Shown here one piece after another: positions 32,936-41,040 of a stretch of DNA of 64,000 bases. The DNA comes from RGIG5612 sp017511185. GTDB taxonomy: Bacteria; Bacillota; Clostridia; Lachnospirales; Lachnospiraceae. A program made the translations under genes and the position numbers. The notes under the pieces are model-generated. The model was not told the origin of the DNA and searched no databases. It saw only the letters and a list, made by a program, of their open reading frames with translations. The DNA lies in the NCBI GenBank assembly GCA_017511185.1, contig JAFWLF010000104.1:62001-126000 (forward strand), read 5' to 3'. Every line of letters starts with the position of its first letter. Positions within the stretch are counted from its first letter, which is position 1.

Positions 32936-34399
32936 ATGAATCCTAATCGTGAACGAAAAAAAATAAATAAAGTACGCAAAAAGATCAGCCGCGGGCGGGT
33001 CATTAATCAGGATATCTTAAAGATATCCGTGTTTTTCTGCGTTCTGGCTGCTGCTTTGATCGTTTATTTATGTTTTTTCCTGACTTTTGAATCCGGATCC
33101 ATCATCAATAATACTTACAATAAACGTTCCGAGAGCTTTAAAAAAGTCATTGAAAGAGGAAGTATTTACAGTTCAGATGGTACGCCTCTAGCTTACAGTG
33201 AAAACAGGGATGGGGTAGAAGTCAGAATCTATCCATATGGGAATATTTTTGCCCAAGTCGTTGGCTACGAGACGAATGGAGCATTAGGACTGGAAGCATC
33301 CTATAACTATTATTTGCTTACTTCTCACACAAATATGTTTGAAAAGATTGCAAATGAGTTTAAAGGGCAGAAAAATCCAGGTGATTCCATCCATACATCT
33401 CTTGACCGTGATCTGCAGACGTATATCAGTGATCTATTAGAGGGACAGAAAGCATCCGCTATTTGTATTGACCCGAAAACCGGACAGATCAAAGCGACTG
33501 TCTCAAAGCCTGATTTTGATCCGAATGATATCCAGTATATCTGGGATGATATTATTTCTGATGAAGAAAATTCTCCTTTAGTTAACCGCGCAACGCAGGG
33601 CAGTTATACACCGGGTTCTACTTTCAAGATTTTCACTTTATTAGAATATATGCGCGAACACCCGGATTATGATAACTACTATTATAATTGCGAGGGCGTT
33701 TTAGAAGGAGATGGCTATTCTATGAGCTGTATAGACCAAACTGCTCACGGAGGAGAGACTCTGGAAGATGCTTTCGCCTGGTCTTGTAATCTGGCATTTG
33801 CCGATATCGGACTGAAGCTGGATATTGATCAATTTATAGCTTCAAATTCGAACCTTTTATTCAATCGTGATCTGAATGTAGATATTGCAAGCAATAAAGC
33901 GACCTTTTCCCTTCAGAAAACTGACTCTGATTTTATGAAGATGCAGACAGCGTTCGGACAGGGCAAAACACTGACTAATCCACTGCATTTATCGCTTGTC
34001 ATGTGTGCTTTCGCAAATGAGGGAGTTTTGATGCGGCCACATTATGTCACTAAGATCACAAGCCCTTCCGGTTCTGTTGTAAAAACATTTAAAGATAAAG
34101 AAGAAGAGCGTCTGTGCAGCAGTTCTGAAGCTGAGGCTATGAACCGCTATCTGCGTTCTGTTGTGACAGAAGGAACCGCATTCTGTATGGCATACGAAGA
34201 TTATACAGCCTATGGTAAGACAGGCACGGCTGAAACGAAAAGTGATAAAGAACAAAACATTGACCTGTCCTTCTTTGTTGGATTTGCAGAAAAAGATGGA
34301 CAAAAACTGGTTATTTGTGTCAATATTGAAGACACGACAAGAACATGGATGAGCGCTGTGGATTTCGCTCATGAGATATTTAATTATTACTTTTATTAG
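32936..34399 (+). CDS. Class B penicillin-binding protein (transpeptidase)
   Basis: The 487-residue protein has a basic cytoplasmic N-terminus, one membrane anchor at about 29-50 and an extracytoplasmic transpeptidase domain. The active-site motifs are S228-T-F-K231, S283-C-N285 and K428-T-G430. It is shorter than typical PBP2 or PBP3 and has a small N-terminal domain, resembling the PbpA type of actinobacteria and Clostridia. Its ATG follows the stop codon of the SEDS gene directly, so the two are very likely a matched polymerase/cross-linker pair made in equal amounts. Confidence 0.92.
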   Translation: MNPNRERKKINKVRKKISRGRVINQDILKISVFFCVLAAALIVYLCFFLTFESGSIINNTYNKRSESFKKVIERGSIYSSDGTPLAYSENRDGVEVRIYPYGNIFAQVVGYETNGALGLEASYNYYLLTSHTNMFEKIANEFKGQKNPGDSIHTSLDRDLQTYISDLLEGQKASAICIDPKTGQIKATVSKPDFDPNDIQYIWDDIISDEENSPLVNRATQGSYTPGSTFKIFTLLEYMREHPDYDNYYYNCEGVLEGDGYSMSCIDQTAHGGETLEDAFAWSCNLAFADIGLKLDIDQFIASNSNLLFNRDLNVDIASNKATFSLQKTDSDFMKMQTAFGQGKTLTNPLHLSLVMCAFANEGVLMRPHYVTKITSPSGSVVKTFKDKEEERLCSSSEAEAMNRYLRSVVTEGTAFCMAYEDYTAYGKTGTAETKSDKEQNIDLSFFVGFAEKDGQKLVICVNIEDTTRTWMSAVDFAHEIFNYYFY

Positions 34400-34546
34400 T
34401 AATGTAAGAACTCATTCGAGTTCTCTTGATCCGCTCAAAGCCGTGGGGCTCCCTCACCCTTCGGGCGGGGGATGAGATATATAATTGCCAATTGTCCGCA
34501 GAGATATGGCAATGGATATAAATTTTTTAAACAGAGGTAGAGCTTT
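34400..34546 (+). other. Intergenic region with small palindromes
   Basis: This 147-base gap holds three short inverted repeats: AGAACTC/GAGTTCT at 34407-34424, a G+C-rich imperfect hairpin at about 34449-34476 with a CCCTTCGGG apex, and ATTGCCA/TGGCAAT at 34484-34513. None has a T-run, so none is a clear terminator. The middle one looks like a decayed palindromic repeat. AGAGGTAG precedes the yicC start. Confidence 0.5.
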
Positions 34547-35425
34547 ATGATTTACAGTATGACAGGGTTCGGCAGAGCAGAGCTCTCTGAATCTGACAAG
34601 AAGTTTACAGTTGAGATCAAATCCGTTAATCACAAATACTTTGATCTGAATATCCGGATGCCGCGTAAATTTAATCTTTTTGAAAGCAATATCCGGAATC
34701 TCTTAAAAGAATATGCTTCACGCGGAAAGATCGATCTTTATATCTCTTATGAGGATCTTTCGGAAAGTGGAACGAGTCTGAAATACAACAAAGCTTTAGC
34801 ACAGGAATATTATCATTTCTATAAACAGATCCAGGAAGATTTTAATATTGATGATGACATCCGGACGTCTACCATTGCCAGATCTACGGATGTTCTGGTT
34901 CTGGAAGAGCAGGAGATCAATGAAGAAGAAATGTGGTCCCTGCTGGAACGTCCGCTGAAAGAAGCTTTTTCGGCCTTTCGTTCTGCAAGAGAAAAAGAGG
35001 GAGACGCATTAAAACAGAACATTCTTGGCAAGCTGGATGAAATGCAGGGACATGCAACGTTCATAGAAGAACGTCTTCCGCAGATCATTTCAGAATACCG
35101 TGAAAAACTAACGGAACGTGTAAAAGAACTTCTGGAGAACAGCCAGATTGATGAAGGCAGAATCGCTGCAGAAGTTACCATGTATGCAGATAAAATCGCG
35201 ATAGATGAAGAACTTGTCCGTCTTTCTACACATATCCGCCATATGAAAGATATTCTTGAGAAAGGCGGAGAAAGCGGCAGAAACCTGGATTTTATCGCCC
35301 AGGAAATGAATCGGGAGTCCAATACGATCCTTTCCAAATCTAACGATATCGATATTACTAACCGGGGCATCGAGCTCAAGACCTGCATCGAAAAGATCAG
35401 GGAGCAGGTGCAAAATATAGAATAA
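34547..35425 (+). CDS. YicC/YloC family endoribonuclease
   Basis: The 292-residue protein begins MIYSMTGFGRAELSESDKKF and contains VEIKSVNHKYFDLNIRMPR, the family signature. The C-terminus (EMNRESNTILSKSNDIDITN) is the highly conserved DUF1732 part. Members are reported to be endoribonucleases and are linked to stress survival. A gene of this family often lies next to gmk, as here, although three palindromic repeats fill the 268-base gap. Confidence 0.9.
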   Translation: MIYSMTGFGRAELSESDKKFTVEIKSVNHKYFDLNIRMPRKFNLFESNIRNLLKEYASRGKIDLYISYEDLSESGTSLKYNKALAQEYYHFYKQIQEDFNIDDDIRTSTIARSTDVLVLEEQEINEEEMWSLLERPLKEAFSAFRSAREKEGDALKQNILGKLDEMQGHATFIEERLPQIISEYREKLTERVKELLENSQIDEGRIAAEVTMYADKIAIDEELVRLSTHIRHMKDILEKGGESGRNLDFIAQEMNRESNTILSKSNDIDITNRGIELKTCIEKIREQVQNIE

Positions 35426-35433
35426 TTATTATC

Positions 35434-35505
35434 AGCTATGTCACACATATCCCCTGCGCTCAGGATGCTTCGCATATTCGCTCGGGAATATGTGTGACCA
35501 TAGCT
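35434..35505. repeat. Palindromic repeat, copy 1 of 3
   Basis: AGCTATGTCACACATAT at 35434-35450 pairs with 35488-35505, with one bulged C. The centre contains CTGCGCTCAGGATGCTTCGC and an A/T-rich TATTCGCTCGGG segment. This is the best-preserved of three tandem copies. Confidence 0.8.
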
Positions 35506-35515
35506 CATTCAATCA

Positions 35516-35586
35516 TTCATATTTTACAGATATCACTGCGCTCAGGATGCTTCGCATATTCGCTCGAGAATATATATGACCATAGC
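35516..35586. repeat. Palindromic repeat, copy 2 of 3
   Basis: Bases 35536-35566 are identical to 35454-35484 of copy 1 over 31 bases. The right arm (GAATATATATGACCATAGC) is slightly altered and the left arm is strongly decayed. Confidence 0.75.
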
Positions 35587-35613
35587 CGAAAAATAAACAT
35601 ATAATAAATATAT

Positions 35614-35668
35614 TCTATGTTCTGGCCATGCTTAGCATATTCGCTCGGGAATATGTGTGACCATAGCT
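35614..35668. repeat. Palindromic repeat, copy 3 of 3
   Basis: Bases 35628-35668 match 35465-35505 of copy 1 over 41 bases with one difference (TTAGC for TTCGC). The left half is shortened. The copy ends about 16 bases before the gmk ribosome binding site. Confidence 0.75.
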
Positions 35669-35693
35669 GAAATAATCTAAATAAGGAGAAACA

Positions 35694-36263
35694 ATGGATA
35701 AAGGTGTACTGGTCGTTGTGTCCGGGCTTTCCGGTGCCGGTAAAGGAACCATATGTAAAAGATTGCTGGAGAAATATCCTGATTATGTTCTTTCTGTATC
35801 GGCAACCAGCCGTAAACCACGGGAAGGGGAAGAACACGGACGGGAATACTTCTTCATTACGAAAGAAGAGTTTGAAGACCGGATCAATCAGGGAAAACTG
35901 CTGGAATTTGCTCAGTATGTTGGAAATTACTACGGCACGCCAAAGGACTGGGTCGAAGAGCAATTGAATGCCGGGAAAGATATTGTTCTGGAAATTGAAC
36001 TGCAGGGTGCTTTTCAAGTACGTAAAAAGATCCCGGAAGCTGTTTTGATCTTTGTTCTGCCTCCGGATATGGAAGAATTAAAACGCCGTCTGGTCAATCG
36101 TGGAACAGAAACAATGGAAGAAATTGACAGGCGAATTCAAAGGGCCATGGAGGAAATGGAATTTGTTCCGGAATACGATTATGTGATCATCAATGAAGAT
36201 GTTGAAAAATCTGTTGACATGTTGCATAATATAGTTCGTTCTGAAAAAAACAAAGGAGAGTGA
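35694..36263 (+). CDS. gmk: Guanylate kinase
   Basis: Gmk phosphorylates GMP to GDP. The 189-residue protein has the P-loop GLSGAGKGT near residue 8 and the GMP-binding segment SATSRKPREGEEHGREYFF. The length is standard. AAGGAG precedes ATG 35694. rpoZ follows after four bases, a conserved pairing of nucleotide metabolism with the RNA polymerase omega subunit. Confidence 0.97.
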   Translation: MDKGVLVVVSGLSGAGKGTICKRLLEKYPDYVLSVSATSRKPREGEEHGREYFFITKEEFEDRINQGKLLEFAQYVGNYYGTPKDWVEEQLNAGKDIVLEIELQGAFQVRKKIPEAVLIFVLPPDMEELKRRLVNRGTETMEEIDRRIQRAMEEMEFVPEYDYVIINEDVEKSVDMLHNIVRSEKNKGE

Positions 36264-36267
36264 AAAC

Positions 36268-36510
36268 ATGTTACATCCGTCTTACACTGATTTAATGGAT
36301 GCTTTAAACAGCGAAGTGGAAAATGGAGAACAGCCGGTTGTCCAGAGCAGATATTCTATCGTAATGGCTGCTTCCAAACGGGCTCGTCAACTGGTTGATG
36401 GTGCCGAGGCTCTGGTGGATGATCCTTCCGCTAAACCGTTATCAACGGCAATTGAAGAGATTTATTCTCAGAAAGTACGTATTTTAAATAATGACGATGA
36501 GGAAGAATAA
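36268..36510 (+). CDS. rpoZ: RNA polymerase omega subunit
   Basis: The 80-residue protein shows the omega signature SRYSIVMAASKRARQLVDGA, followed by KPLSTAIEEIYSQKVRIL. Omega assists assembly of the beta' subunit. AAAGGAG inside the end of gmk precedes ATG 36268. The last 20 bases overlap the rimO start in another frame. Confidence 0.93.
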   Translation: MLHPSYTDLMDALNSEVENGEQPVVQSRYSIVMAASKRARQLVDGAEALVDDPSAKPLSTAIEEIYSQKVRILNNDDEEE

Positions 36511-37822
36511 ACTTTTCCTGATATCACTTGGATGTGATAAGAATAGAGTTGATTCTGAAAGAATGCTGGGGTTTCTTGAAGACGCCGGCTTTTCTTTTAC
36601 TGATGATGAATATGAGGCAGACGTGATCCTGGTCAATACCTGCTGTTTTATTGATGATGCAAAGACAGAATCGATTGAAACCATTCTGGAAATGGCTGCG
36701 ATGAAAACAGAAGGAAACTGCAAAAAGCTGGTTGTATCAGGATGTCTGCCGGAACGCTATAAAGATGAATTGATCAAAGAACTTCCGGAAGTAGATGCCT
36801 ATATTGGAACAAAAGATCTGTCAGCAATTGTTTCTGCATGTAGTCTTCAGGAAGAAGAAACAGTCACACCAGATCTGTTCGGGAGACGGATCATTACGAC
36901 CCCTGGTCATTATGAGTTTTTGAAAATTGCAGAAGGTTGCAATAAATACTGTACCTATTGTATTATTCCCTATATCCGAGGGAAATATACCAGTTATCCA
37001 ATGGAAAACCTGCTGCAGGAAGCCGAATCACTGGCAGCGCAAGGTGTGAAAGAACTCATCATTGTGGCACAGGAAACATCTATTTACGGAAAGGACCTTT
37101 ATGGAAAAGAGATGCTTCCGGAATTGCTGCAAAAATTGTGCCGGATCGATGGTATTGAATGGATCCGCCTGCTGTATTGTTATCCGGAGGATATTACAGA
37201 AGAATTCCTGCAGGTCATGGCAAATGAGGAAAAAATCTGTCATTACATAGACATGCCAATCCAGCATGCTTCAGATCGGATCCTTAAGAAAATGGGGAGA
37301 AAAACAGACCGTGCTTCCATTCTTTCGACGATCAAGCGAGTTCGCGAGATCATGCCGGATGCGGCTCTGCGTACTTCTTTGATCACAGGATTCCCATCTG
37401 AATCGGAGGAAGACCATCAGCTTTTAATGTCCTTTGTTAAAGAGTCCAGATTTGACCATTTGGGAGTCTTTACTTATTCCCAGGAAGAAGGTACCCCTGC
37501 GGCAAAAATGCCGGATCAGATCGATGAAGCGCTTAAGGAACAAAGAAGAGATGACCTGATGCGTCTGCAGGAACAAATATCCCTTGAACTCATGAATCAA
37601 AAGATTGGAAGAGAATTACAGGTCCTAATTGACGGATATCTTCCGGAAGAAGATGTATATATTGGAAGAACCAGGATGGATGCACCAGATGTGGACGGGT
37701 TCTTTTATGTAAAAACGGAGGAGACCCTTAATAGCGGAGACCTGATCATTGCTCGTGTACAGACAGCCAATGCGTATGACCTTTACGGGGAGATGATAAA
37801 ACGATATGAATCTGCCGAATAA
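36491..37822 (+). CDS. rimO: Ribosomal protein S12 methylthiotransferase RimO
   Basis: RimO is a radical SAM enzyme that adds a methylthio group to an aspartate of ribosomal protein S12. The 443-residue protein has an N-terminal UPF0004 domain starting LFLISLGCDKNRVDSE, the radical SAM cysteines C150, C154 and C157 in GCNKYCTYC, and a C-terminal TRAM domain. SLGCDKNRVD separates it from the tRNA enzyme MiaB (at 47242), which has NTFGCQMN. It overlaps rpoZ by 20 bases and pgsA by 17, so the genes are tightly coupled. Confidence 0.93.
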   Translation: MTMRKNKLFLISLGCDKNRVDSERMLGFLEDAGFSFTDDEYEADVILVNTCCFIDDAKTESIETILEMAAMKTEGNCKKLVVSGCLPERYKDELIKELPEVDAYIGTKDLSAIVSACSLQEEETVTPDLFGRRIITTPGHYEFLKIAEGCNKYCTYCIIPYIRGKYTSYPMENLLQEAESLAAQGVKELIIVAQETSIYGKDLYGKEMLPELLQKLCRIDGIEWIRLLYCYPEDITEEFLQVMANEEKICHYIDMPIQHASDRILKKMGRKTDRASILSTIKRVREIMPDAALRTSLITGFPSESEEDHQLLMSFVKESRFDHLGVFTYSQEEGTPAAKMPDQIDEALKEQRRDDLMRLQEQISLELMNQKIGRELQVLIDGYLPEEDVYIGRTRMDAPDVDGFFYVKTEETLNSGDLIIARVQTANAYDLYGEMIKRYESAE

Positions 37823-38378
37823 ACTTACCATTTTAAGATTAATATTTATCCCGTTTTATGTTTTCTTTCTTATGACGGATTTCTTTTCCTTCAGCAGTCA
37901 TATTGCTATGGTTATTTTTATTCTGGCATCAATTACAGATACGCTGGATGGAAAGATAGCGAGAAAATACAATTTGGTCACAGATTTTGGAAAATTTGCT
38001 GATCCGCTGGCTGATAAGATCCTTGTCGTGTCCGGTATGGTTTGTTTTGTCGCACTTGGCAGGCTTCCTGTCTGGATCTGCATCATCATCCTTGCCAGAG
38101 AATTTGCTATCAGTGGTTTCCGTCTGGTCGTTGCTGCAAACGGCACAGTATTAGCTGCCAGTATGTGGGGGAAATTTAAGACAACCTTTCAGATGATCAT
38201 GCTGATCATGATGTCCTTTGACCTGGAAAGGCTTGTTGCAGAAAAAGGTTTCCCGCCTGTCATCTGGAATGTCTATCATATCGTCACGATCGTCGTAATG
38301 TATATCGCACTGGCATTGACCATCATATCCATGATCGACTATTTCTATAAAAACAGGAAAGGATTTCAAGTGAAATGA
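37806..38378 (+). CDS. pgsA: CDP-diacylglycerol–glycerol-3-phosphate 3-phosphatidyltransferase
   Basis: PgsA makes phosphatidylglycerol phosphate at the membrane. The 190-residue protein has several membrane segments and the CDP-alcohol phosphatidyltransferase motif, with D45, D48, G49, A52-R53, G62, D66 and D70 in the segment 45-70. It overlaps the end of rimO by 17 bases and the start of cinA by four. This rimO-pgsA-cinA-recA order is common in Bacillota. Confidence 0.93.
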   Translation: MNLPNKLTILRLIFIPFYVFFLMTDFFSFSSHIAMVIFILASITDTLDGKIARKYNLVTDFGKFADPLADKILVVSGMVCFVALGRLPVWICIIILAREFAISGFRLVVAANGTVLAASMWGKFKTTFQMIMLIMMSFDLERLVAEKGFPPVIWNVYHIVTIVVMYIALALTIISMIDYFYKNRKGFQVK

Positions 38379-39601
38379 CCTGTGAATTTATTTGTGTAGG
38401 TACAGAACTTTTACTTGGCAATATCCTGAATACAAACGCGAAATACCTGTCCGAAAAATGTGCGGAATATGGTATTTCTGTTTTTTATCAGACTGTTGTC
38501 GGCGATAATCCGGAAAGATTGGAAGAAATGGTCCGCCTGGCATTATCCCGATCGGACTGCATTATTTTTTCAGGCGGCTTGGGGCCAACTACCGATGACC
38601 TGACAAAAGAGACCGTTGCGAAAGCATTCGGGTTAAAACTTGTGGAAGACGCCAAGGCCAAAGAAGAATTACTTGCTCGTATGAACCGTTACGGACGCAA
38701 GATCACAGAGAATAATTTTAAACAGGCTTTGATCCCGGAAGGGCAGAAGGCCTTGTATAATCATCACGGCACAGCACCTGGTATCTTAATTGAGAAGGAT
38801 GGGAAAACTGCTATCCTGCTTCCTGGTCCGCCAAGAGAACTTGTCCCGATGTTTGAGGAATACTGCATTCCTTATTTTGAATCCAGATCTAATCAAAAAA
38901 TAGTGTCCGTTATGGTTAAGCTGATCGGGATCGGAGAAAGCGAAGCAGCTGCAAGAATTGAAGATCTGATCTTAAACAGCAAAAATCCTACCGTGGCTCC
39001 TTATGCTAAAACAACGCAGGTTCATCTGCGTGTCACTGCAATTGCAGAAAACGAAGAAGCCGGAAAAGCCCTGATAAGGCCTGTACTGGAGCAGATCCAG
39101 GCGGAATTAGGCGAATATATTTATTCCATGGATGAAAATGATGATATAGAAGACGTTGTTGTCCGGGATCTGGAAGAGAAACACCTGTATATCTCCTGTG
39201 CAGAATCTTTTACAGGTGGAATGGTCGCATCCCGTCTGATCAATGTTTCGGGAGCCAGCAATGTGCTGAAAGAAAGTCTTGTTACATATTGTGACGAGGC
39301 TAAGATGAATCGTTTATTTGTTGATCCGGAAACTATAAAAAAACACAGCGCTGTCAGTTTCGAATGTGCAAAAGAAATGGCAGAAGGTGTGATACGGGCA
39401 ACCGGCTGTGATGTCGGGGTGGCAACGACAGGATATGCCGGGCCGGATGGAGAAGAAGCAGGACATATCTTCTTTGCAGTTAGTTTTAAAGGTAAAACAG
39501 TTGTGAAAGAAATGAATCTGGCATTTGACCGTAATCTGGTAAGGGAGGCAGCCGTGATCCGTGTCCTGGCTCTTGTTCATCAGCTCCTGAAAGATGCTTA
39601 A
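38375..39601 (+). CDS. cinA: Competence/damage-inducible protein CinA
   Basis: The 408-residue protein joins an N-terminal MoaB/MogA-like domain (FICVGTELLLGNILNTN, SGGLGPTTDDLTKE), a middle part and a C-terminal CinA domain (about 255-408) with SCAESFTGGMVASRLINVSG and TGYAGPDG. CinA proteins hydrolyse ADP-ribose and/or deamidate nicotinamide mononucleotide for NAD recycling. The start overlaps pgsA (ATGA). It is followed by a terminator and then recA, which has its own SOS promoter. Confidence 0.93.
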   Translation: MTCEFICVGTELLLGNILNTNAKYLSEKCAEYGISVFYQTVVGDNPERLEEMVRLALSRSDCIIFSGGLGPTTDDLTKETVAKAFGLKLVEDAKAKEELLARMNRYGRKITENNFKQALIPEGQKALYNHHGTAPGILIEKDGKTAILLPGPPRELVPMFEEYCIPYFESRSNQKIVSVMVKLIGIGESEAAARIEDLILNSKNPTVAPYAKTTQVHLRVTAIAENEEAGKALIRPVLEQIQAELGEYIYSMDENDDIEDVVVRDLEEKHLYISCAESFTGGMVASRLINVSGASNVLKESLVTYCDEAKMNRLFVDPETIKKHSAVSFECAKEMAEGVIRATGCDVGVATTGYAGPDGEEAGHIFFAVSFKGKTVVKEMNLAFDRNLVREAAVIRVLALVHQLLKDA

Positions 39602-39678
39602 ATCAGGAAATGAAACGATTCGGTTACAAATTCTTAACATTTCTGAAATAGTGTAAAAGAAACGGCTATGATATGATT

Positions 39679-39708
39679 GAGATACGCAAAAAGCGTGTCT
39701 CTTTTTTT
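39679..39708 (+). terminator. Intrinsic terminator after cinA
   Basis: GAGATACGC at 39679-39687 pairs with GCGTGTCTC at 39693-39701 (one G-U) around AAAAA, followed by seven T residues. Confidence 0.9.
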
Positions 39709-39727
39709 GTTTTTCATCGGAATGTGA

Positions 39728-39756
39728 TTGACAAATGTCCGAAAGTAGAATAAGAT
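39728..39756 (+). promoter_or_regulatory. Promoter of recA
   Basis: A perfect TTGACA at 39728-39733 is followed after 17 bases by TAAGAT at 39751-39756. The LexA box lies just downstream at the expected transcription start. Confidence 0.85.
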
Positions 39757-39761
39757 AAAAG

Positions 39762-39775
39762 CGAACATAAGTTCG
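39762..39775 (+). promoter_or_regulatory. LexA (SOS) box of recA
   Basis: CGAACATAAGTTCG matches the Gram-positive LexA/DinR consensus CGAAC-N4-GTTCG exactly at all fixed positions and covers the transcription start region of recA. Confidence 0.9.
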
Positions 39776-39797
39776 CATTCGAATGAAGGAGAAAAAA

Positions 39798-40880
39798 ATG
39801 GATAATAAAGAGAAATTAAAAGCATTAGACGCAGCAATTTCCAAAATTGAAAAAGATTACGGAAAAGGCTCCGTCATGAAATTAGGAGATAAAACAGCGC
39901 TGGATGTAGATGTGATCCATACCGGTTCCATCAGTCTGGATAAAGCATTGGGCGTTGGCGGCATTCCGCGCGGAAGGATCATAGAGATTTATGGTCCGGA
40001 AGCTTCCGGTAAAACAACGCTTGCATTACATATCGTTGCAGAAGTACAGAAAAACGGCGGAATCGCAGGCTTTATTGATGCCGAACATGCTCTGGATCCA
40101 AAGTATGCACATGATATCGGTGTAGATGTAGACAATTTATATATCTCACAGCCTGATTACGGTGAGCAGGGTCTTGAGATCTGTGAGACCATGGTACGTT
40201 CCGGTGCGATCGATATCATCGTTGTAGACTCTGTCGCAGCTTTAGTTCCAAAACATGAGATCGAAGGCGAAATGGGAGATGCTACGGTTGGTGCACAGGC
40301 GCGTCTGATGAGCCAGGCATTAAGAAAACTGACAGCAGTAACAAATAAAACCGGATGCTCCATTATCTTTATCAATCAGTTGAGAGAAAAGATCGGTGTC
40401 TTTTACGGTCCTTCAGAAACTACAACAGGCGGCCGTGCCCTTAAATTCTATGCATCTGTCCGTATTGATATCCGCCGCGTGGAATCTCTCAAGCAGAGCG
40501 GAGAAGTCATCGGCAACCGTGTTCGCGCCAAAGTTGTCAAAAATAAAGTTGCCCCGCCATTCCGTGAGGCAGAATTTGATATCATTTTCGGTGAAGGTAT
40601 TTCTGCAGTCGGAGATATCCTGGATCAGGCAGTTGAGTTTAAGATCATCGAAAAGAGTGGTGCATGGTACTCTTATAACGGAGAAAAGATTGGTCAGGGA
40701 AGAGAAAATGCCAAAAATTACATCAAAAATGATCCTGCTTTCTTCGCTATGTTAGATGCAGCAGTCCGTAATAAACTCGGATTTGGCGATGGAGAGCCTT
40801 TACCGGATACGGCTCCTGTGAAAGAAGAACCTCAAATGGCAGAATTCAATCCGGATGACCTGGAACTGGATGTTGAATGA
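39798..40880 (+). CDS. recA: Recombinase RecA
   Basis: RecA drives homologous recombination and triggers LexA self-cleavage. The 360-residue protein has Walker A GPEASGKTT (66-74), the QPDYGEQGLEI loop, the MGDATVGAQARLMSQALRKL region of loop L1 and INQLREKIGVFYG before loop L2. I chose ATG 39798 because AAGGAG precedes it; an ATG at 39783 lies upstream of that site. Expression is under an SOS promoter, and lexA lies 24 kb downstream in the window. Confidence 0.97.
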   Translation: MDNKEKLKALDAAISKIEKDYGKGSVMKLGDKTALDVDVIHTGSISLDKALGVGGIPRGRIIEIYGPEASGKTTLALHIVAEVQKNGGIAGFIDAEHALDPKYAHDIGVDVDNLYISQPDYGEQGLEICETMVRSGAIDIIVVDSVAALVPKHEIEGEMGDATVGAQARLMSQALRKLTAVTNKTGCSIIFINQLREKIGVFYGPSETTTGGRALKFYASVRIDIRRVESLKQSGEVIGNRVRAKVVKNKVAPPFREAEFDIIFGEGISAVGDILDQAVEFKIIEKSGAWYSYNGEKIGQGRENAKNYIKNDPAFFAMLDAAVRNKLGFGDGEPLPDTAPVKEEPQMAEFNPDDLELDVE

Positions 40881-40901
40881 TCCATTATTCCATTTAAGCA
40901 A

Positions 40902-40932
40902 AAAAGGGGAATTGCAATGCGATTCCCCTTTT
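40902..40932 (+). terminator. Intrinsic terminator of recA
   Basis: AAAAGGGGAAT at 40902-40912 pairs with ATTCCCCTTTT at 40922-40932 around a 9-base loop. Confidence 0.9.
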
Positions 40933-41040
40933 ATAATTAATTGAGATTATCAGATTTTAAAGGAAAAATAACTTGTCAATAAAGGTTTCCTTTAGTAAAC
41001 TATATAATACGGTTTAGAATAACTATTGGAGGTATTTCAT

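Noticed and set aside
34407..34424. The AGAACTC/GAGTTCT hairpin as terminator of the PBP gene
   Set aside because: The stem is only 7 bp and is followed by CTTGATCC, not by a T-run.
34819..35508. A long open frame on the minus strand opposite yicC
   Set aside because: It is serine- and arginine-rich without recognisable domains, runs into the palindromic repeat and mirrors the codon pattern of yicC.
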